Shown here in pieces: positions 43,816-52,082 of a stretch of 64,000 nucleotides of DNA. The DNA comes from Sedimentibacter acidaminivorans. GTDB taxonomy: Bacteria; Bacillota; Clostridia; Tissierellales; Sedimentibacteraceae. The stretch spans positions 372,001 to 436,000 of the forward strand of contig NZ_JAGGKS010000001.1 in assembly GCF_017873955.1 (NCBI RefSeq), written 5' to 3'. The number at the start of each line of letters is the position of its first letter. Position 1 is the stretch's first letter. Below the pieces are notes generated by a model. It saw only the letters and a list, made by a program, of their open reading frames with translations. It had not been told where the DNA came from and did no database searches. Position numbers and translations under genes: made by a program.

Positions 43816-45378
43816 CTATTCATCAGAACTCCCATATAATTCAATAATCTTAGAAGATACTATTTTACCAACATTATTCTTTGGAATATCATCTAAAAAT
43901 TGTATGTACTTAGGAATCTTATATCCTGCTAATTTATTTCTTAATAAAGATTTAATTTCTTCCCTAGTAATTATCTTATCAGGTTTTAATGATATTACTG
44001 CTTTCCCTACTTCTCCCCACTTTTCATCTGGTACTCCGAACACACACACTTCATGTATTTCAGATATTTCATATAAAGCATTTTCAATTTCTGGAGGAAA
44101 TATATTTTCACCTCCACTAATATACATATTTTTCTTTCTTCCTACTATATAATAATATCCGTCTTCATCAACCGTTGCCATATCACCTGTATAAACCCAG
44201 CCATCAACAAGGGTTTTATCCGTTTCCTTTTCATTTCCCCAATAACCTGAAAATATCTGAGGCCCACTCCATAAAAGTTCACCCACCTCATTAATTCCAA
44301 CTTGATTACCCTTTTCATCAACTATTTTAGTCATAGTTAAATACATAGGTTTTCCAACAGATGCATATTTTTTCTTTATCGTCTCATCTTTCATAAATTG
44401 AGGTGTACTAGATAAGTTGTTAGGTCCAGCTTCCGTCATACCATAACCTAAAACAAATTTTATTCCTTTCTCCCAAAACCTTTCCATAATATTAATTGGA
44501 GTTGGTGCTGCACCTGCCATTACCCATTTCAAACTTGATAGATCTGCTGTCTTAAATTCTGGTAAATCAGACATCATCCGAAAAATAGTTGCAGCACCAA
44601 AAAGCAAAGTAGTTTTTTCTTTTTCAACTGTTTCTAATGTTAATTTTGGGTCGAATTGTTTATTTATTATTATTCGTCCACCAGCATGAAGTATAGGTAA
44701 AGTAAGTAAGTTCCACCCTCCAGTATGAAATAACGGAAGAATAATATGAGCACTATCCTCATAATTAATTCCCCAAGTACAAATTTCATTCATCGAATTA
44801 AAAATTTCAGAGCGATGAGAAATCATTCCACCTTTAGGAAGTCCTGTTGTTCCACCTGTATGTATAATAAGATGTATATCTTCAATATCTAGTTCACTGC
44901 AGAATACCATATTGTTATTTTCATAATTAATTACATTGTCATATGTTAAATCATCATAGCATTTATTTGTATCTTCGATCACTATATATTTTTCAATATT
45001 AACCCTATCTTGTATTTCATTAACTAAATCTTTAAATACATCTTCATAAAAAAGAACTTTTGGTGTTTCACTATTTATCAATTTCTCAAACTCATTTGAT
45101 GACAATCTAGCATTGTAAGGTATTAAAATTGCACCTAATTTTGCGGTTGCATAATATGCATCTATAAGTTCAATTCTATTTCTTGATATAAATGCGACTC
45201 TATCGCCTTTAACTACATACAATTTATCTTTTAAATAATTTGCAAGTCTATTAGCTCTATCATCTAAATCATTATATGAATAATGAACATTGTTATCTAA
45301 ATCGAATACAGCTTCCTTACTGCCGTTAATTCTTGCTCTAAAATATGAGTAATTTCCAATCCAACCATTATTTTTCAT
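43816..45378 (-). CDS. AMP-dependent acyl-CoA synthetase
   Basis: A 520-residue ANL-family ligase that activates a carboxylic acid to its acyl-AMP and then the CoA thioester. Motifs: IIHTGGTTGLPKGGMISH (P-loop), GYGMTEAGP, YTGDMATVDEDGYYYIVGRKKNMYISGGENIFPPEIE and the catalytic Lys in NNVGKIVSSKI. Start: ATG at 45378 with GGAGG 5-6 nt upstream. Second enzyme step of the TetR cluster, after the symporter. Acyl preference cannot be read; it is not a short acetyl-CoA synthetase. Confidence 0.88.
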   Translation of the reverse strand: MKNNGWIGNYSYFRARINGSKEAVFDLDNNVHYSYNDLDDRANRLANYLKDKLYVVKGDRVAFISRNRIELIDAYYATAKLGAILIPYNARLSSNEFEKLINSETPKVLFYEDVFKDLVNEIQDRVNIEKYIVIEDTNKCYDDLTYDNVINYENNNMVFCSELDIEDIHLIIHTGGTTGLPKGGMISHRSEIFNSMNEICTWGINYEDSAHIILPLFHTGGWNLLTLPILHAGGRIIINKQFDPKLTLETVEKEKTTLLFGAATIFRMMSDLPEFKTADLSSLKWVMAGAAPTPINIMERFWEKGIKFVLGYGMTEAGPNNLSSTPQFMKDETIKKKYASVGKPMYLTMTKIVDEKGNQVGINEVGELLWSGPQIFSGYWGNEKETDKTLVDGWVYTGDMATVDEDGYYYIVGRKKNMYISGGENIFPPEIENALYEISEIHEVCVFGVPDEKWGEVGKAVISLKPDKIITREEIKSLLRNKLAGYKIPKYIQFLDDIPKNNVGKIVSSKIIELYGSSDE

Positions 45379-45410
45379 GATAACCTCCATTTATGAATTA
45401 TTACTACCTA

Positions 45411-45441
45411 GAGGTGGTTGACTTTACGTCAACATCACCCC
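45411..45441 (-). other. Intercistronic hairpin between symporter and acyl-CoA synthetase genes
   Basis: GGTGATGTTGAC and GTCAACCACC pair around a GTAAA loop with a bulge. There is no T run, so it more likely tunes processing or stability than stops transcription. Confidence 0.5.
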
Positions 45442-45459
45442 CTAAGTTTCAGATAAAGT

Positions 45460-46953
45460 TTACAATTCTAAAACAGCTTCAACCTTCTTATCAAGTCCTT
45501 GCTCTTTTGTTAATAATGAAACTACAACAGTTACAGTTATACTTATAGCAACAACATTAAAATACCATGGAAGTGCTCCAGGCCATTTGAATCCAGCAAA
45601 AGATATAACATTTAGTAGCAAGCCGATTAAACTTCCAAACATAACACCTTTTTCGTTTGCCCTTTTCCAAAGCAATCCAAGCACAAATACTGGAAAAGTA
45701 GCTGACATAAGTGTTCCCCAACCAAACGTTCCAAGAATTCCAACCATTTTGCCTTGTGTTATTGAAAAAATTATAGACACAATTCCAAGTCCGAGCATTG
45801 AAATTCTAGCTATATCTATTTGTTTTTTAGCTTCAAACTTAAATCCTAAAGCACTTGGTATATCTCTTGATATTACATTAGAACATATTGACAAGAACAA
45901 ACTTGCTGATGACATAGCTGCCGCTAAAACTCCTGCATATACAAATAATTGAGCCCATATTCCAGCATAATCAGCAAAAGCATAAATTGCCCTATCTCCA
46001 CTTGGTAAAGCATCAATTTTTCCAGTAGCTACTAAATATAATGCTCCGTTTGCAACAACAATTGTAAGCAATCCGACTATAGTATGCGCCAATGCAGTAT
46101 ATAATCCTAATTTTGGCATATCCCTTGGGTTTTTCAAAGCATACATTCTTGTAATAACCTGAGGTTGACCAACTGTCCCTAATATAGGTATTATCATCCA
46201 AGTCATTGCAATAACTCTTGGCAAGCTCCCCCATGCATTAAGCATATCAGAATTAAACTCTTTAGTTATATCATTTGTAGTAACTGTTCCAGCTTCAGCT
46301 GTAGCTTTTAAAACTTCACCAAAACCACCTGTAATTTTAAAAAATGCAATAACAATAATTAATCCTGCTACCACCATTACAAGTCCTTGAAATGCCTGAG
46401 TAAGCAACCCCCCAACTTCACCACTAATAGACATATATAATGCTAATACCCCAAATACAACAAAACCAGCCAAAAGAGGATCCCAGCCAAGTAAATGTGC
46501 AAACAACTCTGAACCTGCTTTTATTTGTGCTGATAAATAAGCTATACATCCTAAAAATAATGTAATAGACATAGTTAATTTAATTAATCTATTTTTATTA
46601 TATCTTATATCGCATAGGTCGCCTAAACTTGCTACAGTTCCTATTTCAGCCATTGCCCTAACCTTTTTTCCAAGTATCATATAAGCCATAGCAAATGCTG
46701 CAGATGATAACATCCAATACGCCATAGCGTTTCCTGATGTATACATTAATCCAGGAACTCCTACAAGAGCAAAGGCGCTTGCCACAGCAGCAGTACTTGA
46801 TAAGCCAACTACTAACGGTCCAAACATTCCTGTACTTCCAAAATACGCTTGAGTTGTTGTAACTTTTCTTTTTGCCCACCATCCTATAATAAAAGAAACC
46901 AATATCATTACAAATGAAAAAGATACTATTAAAGTTTTAGCCATTGAGCTCAT
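45460..46953 (-). CDS. Sodium:solute symporter (SSF/SLC5 family)
   Basis: A membrane symporter of about 497 residues with roughly 13 helices that imports an organic solute with Na+. GLSSTAAVASAFALVGVPGLMY near the N-terminus and the SGEVGGLLTQAFQGLVMVV segment are typical SSF blocks. The ATG at 46953 overlaps the TGA of the small membrane protein, with GGAGG upstream; the TTG at 46956 is an alternative. It is followed by a CoA ligase, so a carboxylic acid is the probable cargo. Confidence 0.88.
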   Translation of the reverse strand: MSSMAKTLIVSFSFVMILVSFIIGWWAKRKVTTTQAYFGSTGMFGPLVVGLSSTAAVASAFALVGVPGLMYTSGNAMAYWMLSSAAFAMAYMILGKKVRAMAEIGTVASLGDLCDIRYNKNRLIKLTMSITLFLGCIAYLSAQIKAGSELFAHLLGWDPLLAGFVVFGVLALYMSISGEVGGLLTQAFQGLVMVVAGLIIVIAFFKITGGFGEVLKATAEAGTVTTNDITKEFNSDMLNAWGSLPRVIAMTWMIIPILGTVGQPQVITRMYALKNPRDMPKLGLYTALAHTIVGLLTIVVANGALYLVATGKIDALPSGDRAIYAFADYAGIWAQLFVYAGVLAAAMSSASLFLSICSNVISRDIPSALGFKFEAKKQIDIARISMLGLGIVSIIFSITQGKMVGILGTFGWGTLMSATFPVFVLGLLWKRANEKGVMFGSLIGLLLNVISFAGFKWPGALPWYFNVVAISITVTVVVSLLTKEQGLDKKVEAVLEL

Positions 46954-47420
46954 CAATTCGCACCTCCTATATTACTTTCTTCAAATTTTTCTATTTTTTC
47001 TATTTTTTTAATAAAATCATTCCAATCTTTTTCAGATAACCACTCATCTTTAAATTTAAAATACATGGCGGTTAACGTTAACATTCCACCCAACCAATAT
47101 CCCAAAATTGTAGTAGCAAATGATGGATGAAAACCAAAGACAGTAAACGAAGGTATTATTCCAGCAAACTTTGCAGCAAAATAATCTGCTAAGAAAAAAC
47201 TTGATATCCAAATAACCGCCCAAGGAATTAAACAATACAATAATAATTTTTTTGATAATTTCCCCTGCTTAGCTAAGCCAAGCATCATATAGCAGAACAT
47301 CAAAGCAACTCCTAAATACATAGAAACTAAATAATAATTATTCCAGCCTAAAACAGTTATTGCTACCCATAAAATAGTAGTAATTACTATAATTGCTGTT
47401 TTTTTGTTTGATAAATCCAT
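46953..47420 (-). CDS. Small membrane protein, likely symporter partner
   Basis: A 155-residue protein with about four hydrophobic segments (IIVITTILWVAITVLGW, YLGVALMFCYMMLG, LLLYCLIPWAVIWISSFFL, FATTILGYWLGGMLTLTAMYF) and a charged C-terminal tail. I do not recognise the family. Its stop overlaps the symporter start, a sign that the two are made together, as with other SSF symporters that have a small subunit. I start at ATG 47420 because GGGAGG lies 5 nt upstream; a longer frame to 47456 would lie in the operator. First gene of the TetR-controlled cluster. Confidence 0.75.
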   Translation of the reverse strand: MDLSNKKTAIIVITTILWVAITVLGWNNYYLVSMYLGVALMFCYMMLGLAKQGKLSKKLLLYCLIPWAVIWISSFFLADYFAAKFAGIIPSFTVFGFHPSFATTILGYWLGGMLTLTAMYFKFKDEWLSEKDWNDFIKKIEKIEKFEESNIGGAN

Positions 47421-47444
47421 TTTTACCTCCCATGACATTTTGAT

Positions 47445-47473
47445 AACATGACACATGGTTCATGTCTCATGTT
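47445..47473 (-). promoter_or_regulatory. TetR-type operator of the symporter-ligase cluster
   Basis: A 29-bp near-perfect palindrome: arms AACATGAGACATG and CATGTGTCATGTT match at 12 of 13 positions around a 3-bp centre. It begins just after the -10 box and covers the expected transcription start, a place where a bound repressor blocks transcription. The TetR gene lies 180 bp upstream in the same orientation. Confidence 0.8.
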
Positions 47474-47474
47474 G

Positions 47475-47503
47475 ATTATAATATATATAATATTCTTTGT
47501 CAA
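47475..47503 (-). promoter_or_regulatory. Sigma-A promoter of the symporter-ligase cluster
   Basis: Consensus TTGACA (47498-47503), 17 bp, consensus TATAAT (47475-47480). So strong a promoter next to an operator suggests tight repression without inducer. Confidence 0.85.
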
Positions 47504-47566
47504 ACGTTTTCTAAGTATTTAATATTATTATTTTTTTATAATGTTTTATTGTGTAGAAAAAAATAT

Positions 47567-47660
47567 TTAAATAAAAAGCATATTAAAACCGACCTCCCTA
47601 CTCTTTAGATTTTGGTCTAACTTTTGGGGGTCGGTTCAATTTAATATGCTTTTTATTTAA
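47567..47660 (-). terminator. Very long hairpin at the end of the tetR gene
   Basis: A perfect 21-bp stem (47567-47587 with 47640-47660) continues as AACCGACC/GGTCGGTT, then G/C pairs and an inner TTAGA/TCTAA. The whole is 94 bp and includes the last codons of tetR. A T-rich stretch follows on the minus strand, so it can end tetR. Its size and internal symmetry exceed an ordinary terminator and hint at a palindromic mobile element. Confidence 0.65.
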
Positions 47661-48246
47661 ATGCACCATTCTTAACAAATTTCATCACTTCTCCTATTAC
47701 TTCATCATAGTTATCATTTCCATCGAAAGCAATAAATTTTAATGCAGTAAAGTTAGCAATTCCTATTAAACAATAAGACAATACTACAGGATCAATATCA
47801 TTCATTTCACCCTTTAATTGTGCTTGTATTATTCCTTTTACATATCCTTTTGAAAAAGATTCATAATACTCCTTAAATAATTCCATATCCACAAATTGAG
47901 CTTGCCAAACTATTTTAAATAATCCAATATGATTACCTACAAAATTTAAAAATGTCCTAATACCTAAAAATTCTTCATCATATCTATCTCTACTTTGTTT
48001 AGTATTAGTTTTGATATTCTTTCTCAATTCCTGTCCAAGGTTTTTAATTAAATACTTAAATATATTTTTTTTATCACTAAAGTATATATAAAATGTTCCT
48101 TGAGCAACTCCCGCTCTTGATGCAATGTCAATTATTCCTGTATCATAATAACCTTTTTCACTAAACAACTCTTCTGCTGCTTTACATATCTTATCTAATG
48201 TTTCTAATCCGCGTTTTGTTTTTGGTTCTTTTACTAATTCCTCCAT
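47653..48246 (-). CDS. TetR family transcriptional regulator
   Basis: A 197-residue repressor. The N-terminal helix-turn-helix reads KICKAAEELFSEKGYYDTGIIDIASRAGVAQGTFYIYFSDKK in pattern, with the usual GTFYIYF recognition helix; the rest is a helical ligand-binding domain with no close family mark. It lies upstream of the symporter-CoA ligase cluster on the same strand and has its own promoter and terminator. A large palindrome overlaps the cluster's start site, so local repression relieved by the transported acid or its CoA ester is the simplest model. Confidence 0.88.
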   Translation of the reverse strand: MEELVKEPKTKRGLETLDKICKAAEELFSEKGYYDTGIIDIASRAGVAQGTFYIYFSDKKNIFKYLIKNLGQELRKNIKTNTKQSRDRYDEEFLGIRTFLNFVGNHIGLFKIVWQAQFVDMELFKEYYESFSKGYVKGIIQAQLKGEMNDIDPVVLSYCLIGIANFTALKFIAFDGNDNYDEVIGEVMKFVKNGAFK

Positions 48247-48276
48247 ACATTCACCTGCTTTTTTTATGCATATGTT

Positions 48277-48305
48277 ATTATATCACCTGTTTTTATTGAA
48301 GTCAA
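48277..48305 (-). promoter_or_regulatory. Sigma-A promoter of tetR
   Basis: TTGACT (48300-48305), 17 bp, TATAAT (48277-48282). The cluster operator is not repeated here, so clear autoregulation through the same site is not seen. Confidence 0.75.
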
Positions 48306-48343
48306 TTTTAAAATAAAGCATGATTTAATTTCAATATTTCATC

Positions 48344-48380
48344 TAAAACAAAATCCATCTTTAAACTTTTAAAGATGGAT
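48344..48380 (-). terminator. Terminator of gltS
   Basis: ATCCATCTTTAAA and TTTAAAGATGGAT pair closely (the innermost bases form the loop), followed on the minus strand by ATTTTGTTTT. It lies about 35 nt past the gltS stop. Confidence 0.75.
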
Positions 48381-48413
48381 AATAATTATTAACATGGTAT
48401 ATATTTATACTTA

Positions 48414-49613
48414 TTATACAAACAAATTCATGAAGAAAGTTACTATACCTGCATTAAAGAAGTCAATGAACAATGATCCAACTAAAGGAAGTACAAAGAA
48501 TGCAGTTGGAGATGGTCCAAATTTTTCAGTAACAGATGTCATATTTGCAATACCATTTGGTGTAGCTCCCAATCCGAATCCACAATGGCCAGCAGCTAAC
48601 ACTGCTGCGTCGTAATCTTTACCTAATAAATTAAATGTAACAAAATTTGCAAACAAATACATAAAGAGTACTTGTGAAGCTAACATTACGAACAATGGCA
48701 ATGCCAAATCCGCTAATTGCCACAACTTCAATCCCATCAATGCCATTGAAAGAAATAATGAAAGTGATATTCTTCCAACTAAATCAATTTCCGTCATAGG
48801 AACTTCATACGATTTTTTCCAATCAGAAATGTTTCTAATAATAGCACCTGATAGCATAGCTCCTATATATGATGGCAATGTTAATCCTGCTTTTTCGAAA
48901 AGACTAGATAACAATGTTCCAACACCCATTGCGATTAATATCTCAAAAATTGCAATATTAAAATTATTTTCAATTAATGGTTTTTGCTCATCACTTAGTT
49001 CTTCTAATTCTGAGAAATTATTTTTTTTAGCCTTCTTTTTATTCAATAAATCATGTTTTAAAATTAATCTATTTCCAACTGGCCCACCAATCATGCTACC
49101 TGATATAAGCCCAAATGTTGCTGCCGCTAATGCAACCGTATTTGCACCTAATGCACCTGCTTTTTCCATTAACGGACCAAAGGCTGCTGCTGTTCCATGA
49201 CCACCTGTCATTGGAACCGAACCTGTTGCAAGACCAATCAATGGACTAAGATTAAATAAATTTGACAACAACACTCCAATAATATTTTGAAAAGCCACAA
49301 GTACTAGTGAACAAGCGAGGAAAATTGCAACTTTCAATCCACCCTTTTTTAAAATCCTAAAGCTTGCGCTAAATCCTACCGAAGTAAAGAAAACTGTCAT
49401 AACAATTTTCTGAAGGGTCGTATCTAATTCAACTTCTAAAATATTACCTTGCTTAAGTATTAAAGCTAAGAGTGCATATACCAAACCTCCAACTACAGGA
49501 GTAGGTATACAATATTTTCTTAAAATGCTAAACCTTTTAACTAAAAATATTCCTAACAACAATACTATGACCGATAGAGCAATCGATTGCACCATGTCCA
49601 ATTTCAACATCAT
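48414..49613 (-). CDS. gltS: Sodium/glutamate symporter
   Basis: A 399-residue Na+:glutamate symporter with about ten helices. GGLVYALLALIL in the N-terminal half, the re-entrant motif VPMTGGHGTAAAFGP and the second-half HCGFGLGATPNGIANM are diagnostic for GltS. GGAGG lies 8 nt before the first ATG. It has its own terminator; its promoter region carries a 10-bp direct repeat, and the gene upstream is the second GlnK-like kinase. Confidence 0.93.
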   Translation of the reverse strand: MMLKLDMVQSIALSVIVLLLGIFLVKRFSILRKYCIPTPVVGGLVYALLALILKQGNILEVELDTTLQKIVMTVFFTSVGFSASFRILKKGGLKVAIFLACSLVLVAFQNIIGVLLSNLFNLSPLIGLATGSVPMTGGHGTAAAFGPLMEKAGALGANTVALAAATFGLISGSMIGGPVGNRLILKHDLLNKKKAKKNNFSELEELSDEQKPLIENNFNIAIFEILIAMGVGTLLSSLFEKAGLTLPSYIGAMLSGAIIRNISDWKKSYEVPMTEIDLVGRISLSLFLSMALMGLKLWQLADLALPLFVMLASQVLFMYLFANFVTFNLLGKDYDAAVLAAGHCGFGLGATPNGIANMTSVTEKFGPSPTAFFVLPLVGSLFIDFFNAGIVTFFMNLFV

Positions 49614-49650
49614 AACTATTACCTCCGTATATTTTATTATTTCCTAATTA

Positions 49651-49694
49651 ATTATACAGAGTCTCTTCAATGTTCTACATTTTTCGACATTTTT
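49651..49694 (-). promoter_or_regulatory. gltS promoter with direct-repeat activator site
   Basis: A TATAAT -10 box (49651-49656) has a poor -35 (TGTAGA, 49674-49679) at 17 bp. Overlapping and just upstream of it is a tandem 10-bp repeat: AAAAATGTCG then AAAAATGTAG (49675-49694). A weak -35 covered by a one-turn direct repeat suits activation by a GlnL-type regulator, which in Bacillus binds direct repeats with the same 10-bp period. Confidence 0.6.
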
Positions 49695-49740
49695 ACAAAA
49701 AAGTTAATGAAATAAACACAACTTTATTTGCTTAATATTA

Positions 49741-50973
49741 TCATGTCAGTAACGAAGCTTTAGGAATTACAACTGTAAATTCAGTCTTTTTAGTGTTTGA
49801 CTCTACTTTTATTTCTCCATCTAACTCATCAATTATATTTTTAACATGAGAAAGACCTATACCTGTAGATGAGTTTCCTGTTTTCCTGTCAAATTTTGTA
49901 GTAAAACCTGGATTAAATATATACGGAATAACATTAGGATCAATGCCCCCTCCATCATCTATAATATATAATAAGATATTATTTTCAGTAGTAGTTTGTA
50001 ATATTTTTATACTACCACTCATTTTAATAGCATCAATAGAATTTATTATTAAGTTATTTAATATTGTGAATAAAGAATAATATTTTTTAATATATATATT
50101 GTCATTAATTGTAACTACTATCTTAATATCCTTATTATTTTCTTTGATATATCTTTTGCTATTGCCTTCTATGATAAATGATAAGTCCTTAAAGCTCATG
50201 GTTTCATTTGTTTCAAATTCATTTAAGAAATTCTCAAATCCACCTAATACTCTATAATAATCTTTTTTTATTTCATGTACATCTCTAGCAATATCTAAGG
50301 CATTCTCACTTATGCTTGCATTATTTTTGTTATTTTTATAAAGCGAATAACTTTTATCCATTACACTTTCAATATCTGATGTTGATTTCTTTAAATAAAA
50401 CAACTCTGCTTGTATATTAGAAACAAGAGTATTTAATTGCATATATCGTTTTTGATGTTCCTTTTTTCTAATAATATTATTTCTATTTTCTATTAATATA
50501 TAAATACCACATGATGATATACTTCTCAATAAGCCTATTATAATGATGAATTTAAACAAGTAAGAATTTAAATTGCTCCTAGTAATTGCTTCAACCAAAT
50601 TACATATTACATCTATAGAAAATAATGTCATTATCATCAAGTATGGATTTTCCTTGTTTTTTCTTACTGTAAAAAACACAGCTAAAATTCCAAATAAAAT
50701 ATAATATATGGTTGATGGGAAATTTGCCAATACAATTTCTATTATTTCATCTTTAATAGAAAATAAATCTATAATAAATCTTAAAGCAAAAACAGAAAGG
50801 CCAGTATAAATTGATAATAAAATAATATTGAAATCATCCACCAACATTATTACCAAACTAAAAGCTACAACACCAGCAGAAAATCTAAAGCTGCCATCAA
50901 ATGGATAAAAATATAATTCGCCTATAAGAGTTATTGCAATAACTGTAATTAAATACTTTTTAATAATCTGCAT
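49741..50973 (-). CDS. Sensor histidine kinase, GlnK-like (paralogue 2)
   Basis: A 410-residue membrane kinase that matches the one at 35450-36742 along its length: an N-terminal block of five to six helices, the phospho-acceptor box DVHEIKKDYYRVL, then NLIINSIDAIKMSG, DDGGGIDPNVIPYIFNPGFTTKFD in pattern and TGIGLSHVK. The start has GGAGG upstream. Its cognate regulator is divergent (51143) rather than overlapping, and gltS lies directly downstream on the same strand, 127 bp away. Confidence 0.87.
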   Translation of the reverse strand: MQIIKKYLITVIAITLIGELYFYPFDGSFRFSAGVVAFSLVIMLVDDFNIILLSIYTGLSVFALRFIIDLFSIKDEIIEIVLANFPSTIYYILFGILAVFFTVRKNKENPYLMIMTLFSIDVICNLVEAITRSNLNSYLFKFIIIIGLLRSISSCGIYILIENRNNIIRKKEHQKRYMQLNTLVSNIQAELFYLKKSTSDIESVMDKSYSLYKNNKNNASISENALDIARDVHEIKKDYYRVLGGFENFLNEFETNETMSFKDLSFIIEGNSKRYIKENNKDIKIVVTINDNIYIKKYYSLFTILNNLIINSIDAIKMSGSIKILQTTTENNILLYIIDDGGGIDPNVIPYIFNPGFTTKFDRKTGNSSTGIGLSHVKNIIDELDGEIKVESNTKKTEFTVVIPKASLLT

Positions 50974-51142
50974 TTACTACCTCCAACTTTAATAAGTATA
51001 TCATAATACCAATTACATAAGTTATACTTATTTTATATAATATTTTAAAAATATTTGTTATGTAGGAAATATTCGTATATAATAATAATAGAATAATCTA
51101 CTTATTATTTAAAATCAAATTACTCAAGTTTAGGAGGATTAA

Positions 51143-51985
51143 TTGAAAATATTTATTATTGATGATGATATAGCTATTGTAAAAATGCTTGAAAGCATAA
51201 TTGAAGATTATGATTTAGGTAAGGTATGTGGACACTCCTTAGATGGAAACTGTATAAACGACATAATATCACTTAAACCCGATCTAGTTTTAGTTGATCT
51301 TTTGATACCTAAAAAGGATGGCATAACTATTGTAGAAGAACTCGTAAAGATTGACAAGAATTTAAAATTTATTATGATATCACAGGTTTCATCAAAAAAT
51401 ATGATTAGCACTGCTTATACTGCTGGAATAGATTTTTTCATAAATAAACCAATAAATGCAATTAAAGTTAGAAATGTAATTCAAAACGTTTCTGAAAAAA
51501 TAGGCTATGAAGAAACACTGAGAAATATAAAAAGTATATTTTCAAGCAACAACGAATCACATGAAGTAAATTCGTCTAAAGATATTCAAAATGTAAAAAT
51601 TAAAAAAATACAGCTAATTTTAAACAAATTAGGAATGACTGGAGAAAAGGGAGAATCAGATATTGTAAACATATGTAAATATTTAATTGAAAACGATCTA
51701 AACCTCTCTGAGACGAGTATAACTGAAATCAGCAATTTTTTAAATCAAAATCCTAAAAGCATGGATCAAAGAATGCGTCGAGCAATTTCAAAAGGTTTAT
51801 CTAATATAGCTCATTTAGGAATTGAAGATTATATGAACGAAATTTTTATCATATATTCAAGCAGTTTATTTAACTTTGAAGAAGTAAAAAACGAAATGGA
51901 TTTTATAAGAGGAAAACGAAAGTCATCGGGAAAAGTACATATTAGAAAGTTCATCGATGGACTAATAATCAACGCAGATATTTAA
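51143..51985 (+). CDS. Response regulator, GlnL-like (paralogue 2)
   Basis: A 280-residue regulator with the same plan as the one at 36717-37556: a receiver with IIDDD, Asp52 in LVDLLIPKKDG and Lys in NKPIN, then the YcbB/GlnL-type domain (KKIQLILNKLGMTGEKGESDI, MDQRMRRAISKGLSNIAHLGIEDYMNEIF in pattern) and a basic tail. The start is a TTG with AGGAGG 5 nt upstream. It is divergent from its kinase; the 169-bp gap between them should hold both promoters. Confidence 0.87.
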   Translation: MKIFIIDDDIAIVKMLESIIEDYDLGKVCGHSLDGNCINDIISLKPDLVLVDLLIPKKDGITIVEELVKIDKNLKFIMISQVSSKNMISTAYTAGIDFFINKPINAIKVRNVIQNVSEKIGYEETLRNIKSIFSSNNESHEVNSSKDIQNVKIKKIQLILNKLGMTGEKGESDIVNICKYLIENDLNLSETSITEISNFLNQNPKSMDQRMRRAISKGLSNIAHLGIEDYMNEIFIIYSSSLFNFEEVKNEMDFIRGKRKSSGKVHIRKFIDGLIINADI

Positions 51986-52024
51986 ATAAAATAGTAACAC
52001 ATTAATTTATATTTAAAATGCTAA

Positions 52025-52052
52025 AAAGCTCATGATAGTTATCATGGGCTTT
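52025..52052. terminator. Terminator between convergent regulator and kbl
   Basis: A 13-bp stem (AAAGCTCATGATA with TATCATGGGCTTT, one wobble), with a T run on the minus strand for kbl. Confidence 0.75.
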
Positions 52053-52082
52053 AATAGTTAATTTGCATATAATATAATTTAT

